Shown here in pieces: positions 8,579-15,559 of a stretch of DNA of 36,426 bases. The DNA is taken from assembly GCA_903874965.1 (NCBI GenBank), contig CAIQUD010000107.1, positions 1 through 36,426 of the forward strand. The letters run 5' to 3'. The notes under the pieces were generated by a model. It was given only the letters and a program-made list of their open reading frames with translations, was not told the origin of the DNA and made no database searches. Each line of letters starts with the position of its first letter. The stretch's first letter is position 1. The translations under genes and the position numbers were made by a program. The stretch is from an uncultured Actinomycetes bacterium. Lineage in GTDB: Bacteria; Actinomycetota; Acidimicrobiia; Acidimicrobiales; RAAP-2.

Positions 8579-8672
8579 AACGATGAGCGGGCAACGGTGA
8601 CTCAATTGAAACGCTCGACGAGTCGATGCGGCTCGCATCTTGTACAGCCAGCCAACTGCCGTGTTGCTGCAA

Positions 8673-9914
8673 TCAGGAAGAACTCACCACGAGGCCAGGG
8701 AAGGCAGCGGTAAGGCCAGTCATGGTTCCCTTGCCAACGTCTTGGCCATTGAATGCTCGTGATGCGGCGACCGTGATTTGTCCAATGAGACCAAGATCGT
8801 CGAGAACCGGTCGATTGGGCGACTTGCATCCATCAGTCGCCAAGGCGGCGAGATTGTCGGGGACCGTCACGTTCAATGCCTTGGCGATTGCGAGGATCCC
8901 GCCACTTCCCGCACCAATGACACAAATGTCGCTGAACACGTTGTGCCCCGCATCGCTGAGCACCGTCATGTGACTTGGTGCAGTGAGGCCAGCGAACTGT
9001 GTCACGAGTGTCGAGGTTGGCACCGTCATGTCGTTCGACCCGGAAAGCACGTAGCCAGGCTGGCTTGGAACTTGGTCATAGGGAGCGACAAGTTGGTTCG
9101 AGCTGAGCTTGGACATGCCAGCCATACCAATCCAACCCTTCAGCCAAGTACCGCTGGCTTGAAGGGTCGTCGCATAGGAAGCGAGGCGTTCTGACGCCGA
9201 GCCTCCAGCACTGTGGCCGAGCGCAATAACTCTCGTAGCGTCGACATGGTTCTTCAGCAAGGCGACCTTGTTGCCCAAGAGATAGGTGCGAAGCGCGATG
9301 AGATCATTGACGTCGGCATTCGGATCGGTCGTTGGGGGAGTCAGGCTGACCGTTGGGTCGAGCTGCGCCGTCAAGTTTCGACCGAGATGATCAGGCGCAC
9401 ACACGGCAAAACCCCAACTAGCGAGGTGTGAGGTGATGCCTGCTGACTGATCCCGGAAGCCGCCATAGCCATGACTGAACAGAACGAGCGGGAACTTTCC
9501 AGAGGCAACAGGTGCCTTGGCGATGCCGCCAGTTGGATAGGTGGCGATGGTCTTTGCCGCTGGGTTGCTGTTCACGATGAAGGCAATGGGAGCAGGGAGC
9601 CACTGGGACATGTTGTAGATCGATGAGGTTCCAATCGCCAGAGTTGGATACCAACAATCGACGTTGGTGGTGTAGCCAGCGGGCGTCAGGGTGGTTGGAG
9701 GAACGGCAAGATCAAAGGTGGTGATGCCGACATGGTAGGGACCGGCACCTTGGAAGGACGTATTCGTCGCTCCAGTCGCCTTAACGAAGGTGGTGCCTTT
9801 CACGACGACGGTTGGAGGGGCTTTGATGGACTTTGCCGCACCGGCGACCGATGGAATTGCGGTGATGCCCAAGAGGGTGAGGGCTGCAATTCCTGTGCTG
9901 AGTGAACGACGCAT
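8673..9914 (-). CDS. Secreted alpha/beta hydrolase (PAF-acetylhydrolase / chlorophyllase-like)
   Basis: This 413-residue protein starts at ATG 9914, six bases after AAGGAG. Residues 1-27 are a signal peptide (MRRSLSTGIAALTLLG...AGAA). The hydrolase core shows FPLVLFSHGYGG (oxyanion-hole region, about 141-152), the nucleophile elbow GHSAGG with Ser235, an acid candidate Asp295 in SGSNDMTVP, and His324 in DAGHNVF. This forms a complete Ser-Asp-His triad in the expected order. The lid-type insertion and the HGYGG and GHSAGG motifs match the platelet-activating-factor acetylhydrolase, chlorophyllase and cutinase-like group, which cleaves esters. The substrate cannot be named from sequence. It is divergent from the operon starting at 10130, with about 215 bases between them, and forms a single-gene unit. 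Confidence 0.85.
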   Translation of the reverse strand: MRRSLSTGIAALTLLGITAIPSVAGAAKSIKAPPTVVVKGTTFVKATGATNTSFQGAGPYHVGITTFDLAVPPTTLTPAGYTTNVDCWYPTLAIGTSSIYNMSQWLPAPIAFIVNSNPAAKTIATYPTGGIAKAPVASGKFPLVLFSHGYGGFRDQSAGITSHLASWGFAVCAPDHLGRNLTAQLDPTVSLTPPTTDPNADVNDLIALRTYLLGNKVALLKNHVDATRVIALGHSAGGSASERLASYATTLQASGTWLKGWIGMAGMSKLSSNQLVAPYDQVPSQPGYVLSGSNDMTVPTSTLVTQFAGLTAPSHMTVLSDAGHNVFSDICVIGAGSGGILAIAKALNVTVPDNLAALATDGCKSPNRPVLDDLGLIGQITVAASRAFNGQDVGKGTMTGLTAAFPGLVVSSS

Positions 9915-10129
9915 GAAGACTCCTTATCCCGAGATAGCTGCATGGTACTCAGTCAAAGTTTTTTTTGCTGGAAGTTGCGGAATGTTCCAGCGAGCACTGG
10001 CCACTCGAAATGAGTGCCCCGTTCTTCGTGGGGTGGTGTGTAACCATAGATTGGTGAACCACAAGGTCAATCAGACTCGGGTGGAATGAGCGATCAGTTC
10101 TCCAAATCCGTTGCCAATGGAAGGTGTCG
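9915..10129. promoter_or_regulatory. Divergent intergenic region feeding the hydrolase and the Mau-like operon
   Basis: This 215-base gap must hold both promoters. On the minus strand a TTGACT (complement of 9951-9956) lies upstream of the hydrolase's ribosome site, but no well-spaced -10 box follows. On the plus strand GGAAGG at 10119-10124 is the ribosome site of the operon. I see no clear operator. Confidence 0.35.
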
Positions 10130-10897
10130 ATGTTCGTAGGTGCAGCAGTTGTTCTTGTCCTGATTGCCGCGATTCGTGGCATGTGGTCTCCCTGTGGCCT
10201 CTCGATGTTGTCGACGATCACCCCACTGGCAGAGCGGTTGCGTGGGCACTCGTATGGAGTAACTGCTTCGTGGTTTGTGCTTGGAAGTATGGCCGGGGGT
10301 GCTTCACTTGGAGTGCTCTGCGCACTTGGTGCCGTTCTCGTCCATGCGGTTGGGCTCGGGACCACCTTTGCGCTGTGGAGCTCGGCAACGGTTGGCGTCA
10401 TTGCCTTACTTGCTGACGGAAATGTTCGGGGGTTCAACCTTCCAGCGATTCCCCGTCAGGTAAATGAGCAGTGGGTTGACCGATATCGACCCATTGTTTA
10501 CGGCATTGGATTTGGGTGGCAGATCGGCGCGGGCTTTACGACCTACGTCATGACCGCAGCGAATTACGTGCTCGTGTCGATCGCGATTTCGTCTGGCTCA
10601 CCGCTCACCGCATTCAGTCTGTGCGTGTTGTTTGGCATAGCGCGTGGAGCTGGCATTTTGGTGGGCAGCGGAGTCACTACAACGGCGAAATTGCTTGAGG
10701 TTCACGCCTGGCTGCAACGTCACGAACAAGCGAGCCAAGTGGCCTGTCTTGTAGCCGAGTTGGCGGTCGTCATTGTTGCAGCGGAAGCCCTGCTCGGTCC
10801 GATTGGCGCACTTCTCGGTGTCCTGGTTGGCGTGGGAACCGCATTGCAACTCCGTCGTTCACGAAAGGTCGAGGACCGAGACCTCGTCCAAGCATGA
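10130..10897 (+). CDS. CcdA/DsbD-like integral membrane thiol-transfer protein
   Basis: I use ATG 10130, five bases after GGAAGG, giving 255 residues; a GTG at 10124 overlaps that ribosome site. The protein is almost entirely hydrophobic, with about six membrane helices. The first helix ends in MWSPCGLSMLSTITP, the proline-flanked cysteine (Cys22) and following helix break typical of CcdA/DsbD-type electron carriers. A second cysteine in FSLCVLFGIARGAG lies in a later helix, as needed for a transmembrane Cys pair. Such proteins move reducing equivalents from cytoplasmic thioredoxin to the outside, or keep partner thioredoxins in a working redox state. It is the first gene of six coupled genes; its stop overlaps the next start by four bases. 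Its likely job is redox control of the cysteine-rich protein at 12125. Confidence 0.7.
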   Translation: MFVGAAVVLVLIAAIRGMWSPCGLSMLSTITPLAERLRGHSYGVTASWFVLGSMAGGASLGVLCALGAVLVHAVGLGTTFALWSSATVGVIALLADGNVRGFNLPAIPRQVNEQWVDRYRPIVYGIGFGWQIGAGFTTYVMTAANYVLVSIAISSGSPLTAFSLCVLFGIARGAGILVGSGVTTTAKLLEVHAWLQRHEQASQVACLVAELAVVIVAAEALLGPIGALLGVLVGVGTALQLRRSRKVEDRDLVQA

Positions 10898-11652
10898 CGG
10901 TTGTTGTGGTGATTGAAGCCGTGGTGCTCCTCGTGCTTGGTCTGGTCGTTGCGGGACTCCTTGCCAGCTACTCAGGACTCAATGAGCGCATTCGTCGGGT
11001 CGAAGGTCGGGCTCCGCAACAGCGCCTTCCCCCCGATGACTTTGCACTCACACCGGTTGAGGGACATCGTGAAGATGGAACGACCGTTCTCCAACTCGTC
11101 GGACGGACGCCGCTTGGCGACGAAGTCATTCTGCCGACAGCGGGAGTCGATCACGATCTTCTCGTTGCCTTCCTCTCGAGCGGATGCACGAGTTGTGGGT
11201 CGCTCTGGGCTGATTTACGAGAGGGTCGATTGCCAGTGCTGCCGGCATATCTCCGACTTGTTGTGGTGACGCGAGGCGTGACTGACGAAAGCCCCGCAGC
11301 AATTGCAGACCTCGCGCCCGACGATATTGACGTGCTCATGTCGACTGAAATCTGGGAGGACTTCTCTACCCCCGGATCTCCGTACTTCGCCTATGTCGAA
11401 GGAGCAACGGGACGGGTGGTCGGAGAAGGAACGGCGCTCTCGTGGACGCAAGTTCTCGCTCTCGTCGCGACGTCAAGCGGCGACGCCGCAGTTGTATCGG
11501 AAACCGGTCGTGATCTCGCGAAGCCAAGAAGTGATCGGGATCGAGAGAACGGCGTCGACCTCCTGCTGCTCAATGCAGGAATTTTGCCGGGGGATCCATC
11601 GCTTTACCCAACGCCGGCAATCGAAGTAGCGCTAAACGGAGAAGTCTCGTGA
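10894..11652 (+). CDS. MauD-like membrane-anchored thioredoxin-fold protein
   Basis: This 252-residue protein starts at ATG 10894 and overlaps the previous stop (ATGA). An N-terminal membrane anchor spans residues 1-27 (MTVVVVIEAVVLLVLGLVVAG), leaving the rest outside. The thioredoxin-like region follows, with LLVAFLSSGCTSCGSLWADL; the active-site CTSC is at residues 98-101. In the methylamine utilisation (mau) clusters, MauD has this architecture and is needed to form disulfides in the quinoprotein small subunit. The gene order here (thiol transporter, MauD-like, light-chain-like, MauE-like) supports that role. The C-terminal 60 residues are variable. It could also be a generic TlpA/ResA-type protein, but context favours MauD. 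Confidence 0.75.
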   Translation: MTVVVVIEAVVLLVLGLVVAGLLASYSGLNERIRRVEGRAPQQRLPPDDFALTPVEGHREDGTTVLQLVGRTPLGDEVILPTAGVDHDLLVAFLSSGCTSCGSLWADLREGRLPVLPAYLRLVVVTRGVTDESPAAIADLAPDDIDVLMSTEIWEDFSTPGSPYFAYVEGATGRVVGEGTALSWTQVLALVATSSGDAAVVSETGRDLAKPRSDRDRENGVDLLLLNAGILPGDPSLYPTPAIEVALNGEVS

Positions 11653-12128
11653 CCACTCACCGAGCATTGGGCATAAGCGTTGATGTCCCTCGAGGTTGGG
11701 AGGCACGAATCAGTCGAATGGTGCCGCAGCCTGGAGACCATGTCGAAGAACAGCACCATCCTTATCTTCACTTGGCGTCATTCCCACTTCCGCCAGTTCG
11801 TGCCCACTATGGCGGTGGTGCAGTCGAACGGATGCGGACCGATGATGTCTTCATTGCGGTCTTGGACTTCGGAACTGAGGCAGCGAATACCTCGTTGTTC
11901 GGTCACGCTGGCCTTCCGCGACGACTGGCAAGGTCTGGCTTCTCTGCTCGCCAACTTCAGCGAATGATCCCAGGTCAACTGGGGTCCCAGCACTTCTGCA
12001 CGGTTGCCGGACGAGGAGTTGTCCTGTACGTCGTCCTTGGAGGTGGAACGGCACTCTCGACAAAGGTGCCAATGGTGAACGCGCTCCTGCCGTCGATTTC
12101 GTTTTCGCACGAGGGGATCAAGGCGTGA
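11649..12128 (+). CDS. Unknown protein of the Mau-like operon (possible PsbP/LpqN-like fold)
   Basis: This 159-residue protein starts at GTG 11649, overlapping the previous stop as GTGA; its own stop overlaps the next GTG in the same way. I do not recognise the family. It has no signal peptide or membrane helix. The opening ALGISVDVPRGWEARISR resembles the first strand of PsbP/Mog1/LpqN-type domains, and the remainder alternates strands with basic segments (RRLARSGFSARQLQRM). It contains one cysteine (HFCTVAGRGVVLYVV) near the C-terminal third. Its position between the MauD-like gene and the cysteine-rich substrate suggests a cytoplasmic assembly, chaperone or proofreading role before Tat export. 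That is inference only. Confidence 0.6.
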   Translation: MTTHRALGISVDVPRGWEARISRMVPQPGDHVEEQHHPYLHLASFPLPPVRAHYGGGAVERMRTDDVFIAVLDFGTEAANTSLFGHAGLPRRLARSGFSARQLQRMIPGQLGSQHFCTVAGRGVVLYVVLGGGTALSTKVPMVNALLPSISFSHEGIKA

Positions 12129-13771
12129 GTGCTTCATCGACGATGTCGTCCTTGACCAAGCCGCTCGTTGAGCGCCTTGCCGGACTCCTTGGGAGTCCAG
12201 TGTGGAATAGGCGGAGCTTTCTCGTGCGCACCGCCCTTTTTGGTTCAGCGGTCGCTGTTGCACCGAAGGAGTTCGCTCTCGAGCCGCGAACGGCCTATCA
12301 ATCCATCTGTGGATTCTCGTCAAGCTGTCACGATGGGTACACCGCGTTTTGTTGCACGATCAATGCGGGTGCCAACTTTTGTCCGACAGGCACCTTTATT
12401 GCTGGTTGGTGGAAGGCAGACCGGGCGTCATTCTGCGGCGGAAAGGCTCGGTACTACGTCGACTGCAATGGCCTGCCCAACACGGAATGGCATTGTCACT
12501 GCCCAAGCACGTCGACCTGCGACAAACGACATGTCTCGTGCGTGCAGTTTCGTTATGGAAATTGTCACACGGACATCGCCATTGATGTGAACAAGAGTCC
12601 GGTTGTCTGTCGACTCGTCACCTGCACACCGCCATGGCAATTTGACCCAAAGTGTTTGACGACGTCCTTCACCGATCAGAACACCGAGACGCACTCGGCC
12701 CCTTGTCTTCCTGGTCCAAATCCGAGCGCGATCACCAATAAGTGGTCAGACCTTGGAGGTCAAGGCGGCCTTCTTGGTGCACCTGTCGGAAAACTTCAGA
12801 CACTCCCAGCACCCTCAGGTCACTGGCAGCAATATGCCAAGGGAGCAATCTTTGAGAGTCAGCGGCTCGGTCTCCACGTGGTGACGCCGAAGGTATGGAG
12901 CAATTTTTCCAGCATGATCGCAACTGGATCACTTGGCTACCCGAATGACGATGGCCATCCCGTCGTCGACAAGGTGGGTTGGCGTCAAGGATTCGCCACC
13001 ATTACCAACAACACGTCCACGCCCAGCGCGATTGTGGTTGCCCATCCAATTGCGGGAATCCACGGAGTCCTTGGTTCTGCAATTGGTCCGTGGAGCACCA
13101 GTGGTGCCGAAATCGGCATTGGTTATCCGACCGCGACGACCGCCACAACCGCAGACGGCTTTGGCACCATCACTCCATTCACGAAATACACGGGAACAAC
13201 TCCGGTTGCCTCATCGGCAGTCGTGACAAGTCTCGCCACCGGTGGCTGGGTGATCAAAGGAAACATCTTCTCGACCTGGAACGGAGGTGGAGGTGTCAGC
13301 ACGCTTGGCTACCCCACCGCAAACCTCAAGGCCACGGTTGGCGGCGTTGGTTCATCCCAACAATTCTCCTTGGTCAATGGATCAGGCATCGTCCCGAACT
13401 CATTGAGCATCATTGTGACCTCGACCGCCGCAACGGTCGTGCTGAGCAGCGATGCAGCTCGAGCATTTGTCGCAGATCAACTTGCCGGCGGAAGTACGGG
13501 CTTGCCGACTGGAGCCCCGACCATCGGCACCGCAGGTGCGACGCCCTATACGGAACTTCGTTGCACCAACGGCAGGATCTACGACAGTGCTCTTGGTCGA
13601 ACGTGCAGCATCGGCGGCCCACTTCTCGCTGCGTATCTCACCGCAGGGGGTCCAACGGGATCCCTTGGCCTTCCAACGTCAACGACCATCAACGACGGTG
13701 GTGGTGTCAGCCATGTCAATTTTGAACATGGTGTGCTGACGGGAACACCAACTGGTGTGGTGCAGTCCTAG
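12125..13771 (+). CDS. Tat-exported methylamine dehydrogenase light-chain-like protein fused to LGFP repeats
   Basis: This 548-residue protein starts at GTG 12125. A twin-arginine signal lies at 28-46 (NRRSFLVRTALFGSAVAVA). Residues 58-195 hold 16 cysteines and align by eye with the methylamine dehydrogenase light chain (compared from memory with the Paracoccus protein): CPTGT-x(4)-WW (86-96) for the segment before cofactor Trp57, Asp70-Gly for Asp32, YVDCNG-x(7)-CHC (Asp113) for the Asp76 region, and VVCRLVTCT near the C-terminal end. The second cofactor tryptophan (Trp108) appears to be Val161. Residues about 200-545 carry five or six LGFP-type repeats (LGAPVG, LGYPND, IGYPTA, LGYPTA, LGLPTS), associated with actinobacterial cell-wall binding. 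Neighbours supply disulfide machinery, but no heavy chain or MauG is present. It could be a wall-attached redox protein or a purely structural disulfide-rich domain. Confidence 0.8.
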   Translation: MSASSTMSSLTKPLVERLAGLLGSPVWNRRSFLVRTALFGSAVAVAPKEFALEPRTAYQSICGFSSSCHDGYTAFCCTINAGANFCPTGTFIAGWWKADRASFCGGKARYYVDCNGLPNTEWHCHCPSTSTCDKRHVSCVQFRYGNCHTDIAIDVNKSPVVCRLVTCTPPWQFDPKCLTTSFTDQNTETHSAPCLPGPNPSAITNKWSDLGGQGGLLGAPVGKLQTLPAPSGHWQQYAKGAIFESQRLGLHVVTPKVWSNFSSMIATGSLGYPNDDGHPVVDKVGWRQGFATITNNTSTPSAIVVAHPIAGIHGVLGSAIGPWSTSGAEIGIGYPTATTATTADGFGTITPFTKYTGTTPVASSAVVTSLATGGWVIKGNIFSTWNGGGGVSTLGYPTANLKATVGGVGSSQQFSLVNGSGIVPNSLSIIVTSTAATVVLSSDAARAFVADQLAGGSTGLPTGAPTIGTAGATPYTELRCTNGRIYDSALGRTCSIGGPLLAAYLTAGGPTGSLGLPTSTTINDGGGVSHVNFEHGVLTGTPTGVVQS

Positions 13772-14275
13772 ATGAGCGAGTTCTTCATGGTCTTCCCGGC
13801 AATGGCGGCTCTGCTGCTCGTTGGTGCTGGCTTGGCAAAAGTGCTCCGTCCGACTCCGGCAGTGACTGCAATGCAGGCAATTGGACTGCCTTCGTCGACG
13901 TTCATCGTGCGCATCGGTGCGGCACTCGAGGTACTCCTCGGATGCTGGAGCATCGTCATTGGGTCCGTCTGGGCATTGATGCTTGTCGTCCTGTCGTATC
14001 TGGCCTTCGCACTCTTCTTGGCGGTTGCTCGACGGTCACCAAACGTTGCTTCGTGCGGCTGTTTTGGAGAAAGCGGGTCGCCCCCATCGATTCGACAGAT
14101 CGTGGTTGACTTCCTGGTCGCCGCGGGATGTGGTGTCGCGCTGTTGGTCGAGAGTCCACCACTGCGGACACTGCTCCACCGGTCCTTTTTCTTGGGGATG
14201 GTGTTTTCCGTGATCACGCTTCTCGGAGCTTGGTTCTCGGTACTTGTTCTCGATCCTCCACTTGGGACGGAGTGA
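13772..14275 (+). CDS. MauE/DoxX-like redox-associated membrane protein
   Basis: This 167-residue protein has its ATG directly after the previous TAG. Four membrane helices are visible (about 5-20, 45-80, 105-125 and 135-160). The loop after the second hydrophobic block contains SCGCFGE, with Cys95 and Cys97, the CxCFG hallmark of MauE and related DoxX-fold membrane proteins. In mau clusters MauE works with MauD to form the disulfides of the cysteine-rich small subunit. The same pairing here, with no gap to the light-chain-like gene, argues for one pathway. A general DoxX-type respiratory accessory protein is the alternative. Confidence 0.78.
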   Translation: MSEFFMVFPAMAALLLVGAGLAKVLRPTPAVTAMQAIGLPSSTFIVRIGAALEVLLGCWSIVIGSVWALMLVVLSYLAFALFLAVARRSPNVASCGCFGESGSPPSIRQIVVDFLVAAGCGVALLVESPPLRTLLHRSFFLGMVFSVITLLGAWFSVLVLDPPLGTE

Positions 14276-14276
14276 G

Positions 14277-14462
14277 ATGGAAGCGGTTGCTGGTGCGCTC
14301 CTCGTTGCCACGGTCCTGTTGGCAGTCGTTGCGGTAGACGTGCTTCGGGCTCACGCAGCCCTCGTCAGGAGTCTCGACACCCTCGATCCACTCGACGCAT
14401 CAACAGCAACTCCAATCGAACTCACGAACAAGCCGATCGATGCTGAAGGAACCGACCTCTGA
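14277..14462 (+). CDS. Small single-span membrane protein ending the Mau-like operon
   Basis: ATG 14277 lies one base after the previous stop and gives 61 residues. Residues 3-22 form one membrane helix (VAGALLVATVLLAVVAVDVL), followed by a polar tail. No family is recognised. Position and tight spacing make it the sixth gene of the operon; it may be a small assembly subunit. Confidence 0.6.
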   Translation: MEAVAGALLVATVLLAVVAVDVLRAHAALVRSLDTLDPLDASTATPIELTNKPIDAEGTDL

Positions 14463-14499
14463 GTAGGTGCGGCTAAGACTGAACTTGCCTGATGAAGAG

Positions 14500-14549
14500 A
14501 TCCCCGCCCCTTCGCACGCCTGTTGAACAGGGAACGTTGGGGAGGGGAT
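14500..14549. terminator. Inverted repeat between convergent genes, possible bidirectional terminator
   Basis: Bases 14500-14510 (ATCCCCGCCCC) pair with 14539-14549 apart from one G-A mismatch. The gap encloses a smaller CCTGTT/AACAGG inverted repeat. It lies between the operon end and the convergent CsbD gene. No good T-run follows, so termination is uncertain. Confidence 0.4.
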
Positions 14550-14610
14550 ATCTTGGCTGTGCTTGCTCACTTGAACGGCGTTCAACTCGAACGCTCGAAG
14601 CGATCACTAC

Positions 14611-14835
14611 CTACTTTCGATGCAGGGACTCTTTGACTTTGTCGGCAAGTTTTTCAACTTCGGCCTTCGCACGGCCCATCAACTCTTCAGTCTTGTGTTC
14701 AACCTTGTCGACTTTGGCTTCTGCTTCGCCAACTTGTCGATCATGGCGACCTTCGGTTTCGAGTTGTTCATTGCCAAGAATCGAGCCAACGGCTTCCTTG
14801 CCCTGTCCCTTTACCTGATCTCCTGTTGCACCCAT
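14611..14835 (-). CDS. CsbD family general-stress protein
   Basis: This 74-residue protein starts at ATG 14835 after AAAGGAAG; in-frame codons upstream would add a stretch unlike the family. It opens MGATGDQVKGQGKEAVGS, the CsbD signature (DxxKGxxKExxGxxxxN), followed by a charged, alanine- and glutamate-rich amphipathic helix (KVDKVEHKTEELMGRAKAEV). CsbD-like proteins are small, abundant, general stress-induced proteins of unknown mechanism. An inverted repeat sits 35-53 bases upstream. It is followed upstream by two more small stress-type membrane genes on the same strand. Confidence 0.85.
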   Translation of the reverse strand: MGATGDQVKGQGKEAVGSILGNEQLETEGRHDRQVGEAEAKVDKVEHKTEELMGRAKAEVEKLADKVKESLHRK

Positions 14836-14869
14836 GGTGCTTCCTTTCACTGCCTTGTGTACTTCAACA

Positions 14870-14888
14870 CCACGCATCAAGTGCGTGG
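14870..14888 (-). promoter_or_regulatory. Perfect inverted repeat upstream of the CsbD gene
   Basis: CCACGCA-TCAAG-TGCGTGG has seven-base perfect arms and a five-base spacer. It lies 35-53 bases before the CsbD start, where it could be an operator or a leader hairpin. Confidence 0.4.
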
Positions 14889-14973
14889 AGAACTTGATCA
14901 ACCAAAGGTGGCAGCCAGCGGCTGATCCACCCGTTGGGGTGATGTGGACGCATCCTCTCGAGACGCAACGGCG

Positions 14974-15132
14974 CTAGTAGTAGTGGCGACGTCCGCCGAC
15001 GCCACGGCCCGTTATGCCGAGGATCAAAAGGACCAGGCCAATGACGAGGACGACGAGCCCGATCTGCCAGAGAACGTGGCTTGCAACAACGAAGCCAACT
15101 AGCAAGAGGACGAGGCCAAGAGCAATCACCAT
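14974..15132 (-). CDS. DUF6131-like tiny hydrophobic protein
   Basis: This short 52-residue gene reads MVIALGLVLLLVGFVVASHV, then LWQIGLVVLVIGLVLLILG, then ITGRGVGGRRHYY. Two membrane helices and the ending GRRHYY match the DUF6131 family of small actinobacterial membrane proteins. Its ATG overlaps the stop of the next upstream gene as TAATG, so the two are translationally coupled; GGAG lies three bases from this ATG and six from the following GTG. Function is unknown. Confidence 0.75.
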   Translation of the reverse strand: MVIALGLVLLLVGFVVASHVLWQIGLVVLVIGLVLLILGITGRGVGGRRHYY

Positions 15133-15407
15133 TAACTCCGGCGCTCGTGGACTTCGGTGGTCGCACCAGCTTCATCTTTGGTACTGCGGTCAATGGTTTG
15201 ACTTGGCAGTGATGGTGAGCGTTGTGAGGTTGCGTAGACAATGGCAGAGGTTAAGAACCCAATTCCCCCGGCGACCATGAAAATCACACCAATGGTCGAC
15301 ACTCGAATGCCGTGGGTCTGCGTATAGGTCTGGGTCGCAACTCCCCAGTACATAATTGCTCCGACAACAGCTGCAATGGCACTTAAAGCCATTCCTGGTA
15401 ATCCCAT
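15132..15407 (-). CDS. Small two-helix membrane protein (DUF6458-like)
   Basis: This 91-residue protein starts at ATG 15407 after AAGGAG. It has two hydrophobic helices (residues 5-22 and 38-60: TIGVIFMVAGGIGFLTSAIV) and a polar C-terminal tail with many Ser, Thr and charged residues. The second helix resembles DUF6458 proteins, small actinobacterial membrane proteins of unknown role, but the match is modest. It is the first gene of a two-gene unit with the DUF6131-like gene, and its ribosome site lies within the structured leader described at 15409-15444. A stress-response role is inferred from the neighbours. Confidence 0.65.
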   Translation of the reverse strand: MGLPGMALSAIAAVVGAIMYWGVATQTYTQTHGIRVSTIGVIFMVAGGIGFLTSAIVYATSQRSPSLPSQTIDRSTKDEAGATTEVHERRS

Positions 15408-15408
15408 A

Positions 15409-15444
15409 GGACATCTCCTTGCTCAGTACGGACGAGATGTCCGT
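15409..15444 (-). promoter_or_regulatory. Leader with two mutually exclusive hairpins overlapping the Shine-Dalgarno
   Basis: In + coordinates, 15409-15417 (GGACATCTC) is a perfect nine-base inverted repeat of 15434-15442 (GAGATGTCC). Pairing would bury half of the AAGGAG (complement of 15415-15420) and the spacer just before the ATG at 15407. Bases 15428-15433 (ACGGAC) also pair perfectly with 15439-15444 (GTCCGT), and that hairpin uses the same upstream strand, which would free the ribosome site. It may be an RNA switch or thermometer, or overlapping operator half-sites. Confidence 0.5.
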
Positions 15445-15559
15445 GACGGCAGAGGCGAAGTCTGGGCTTGTCGGTAAGGCCACCGTACCCCTCTTGAGGG
15501 ACTGATGTGTGAGCGCACTTTCAGGAGATCACTGCCGCCGGCATGTTTCGGAGGTGGAC

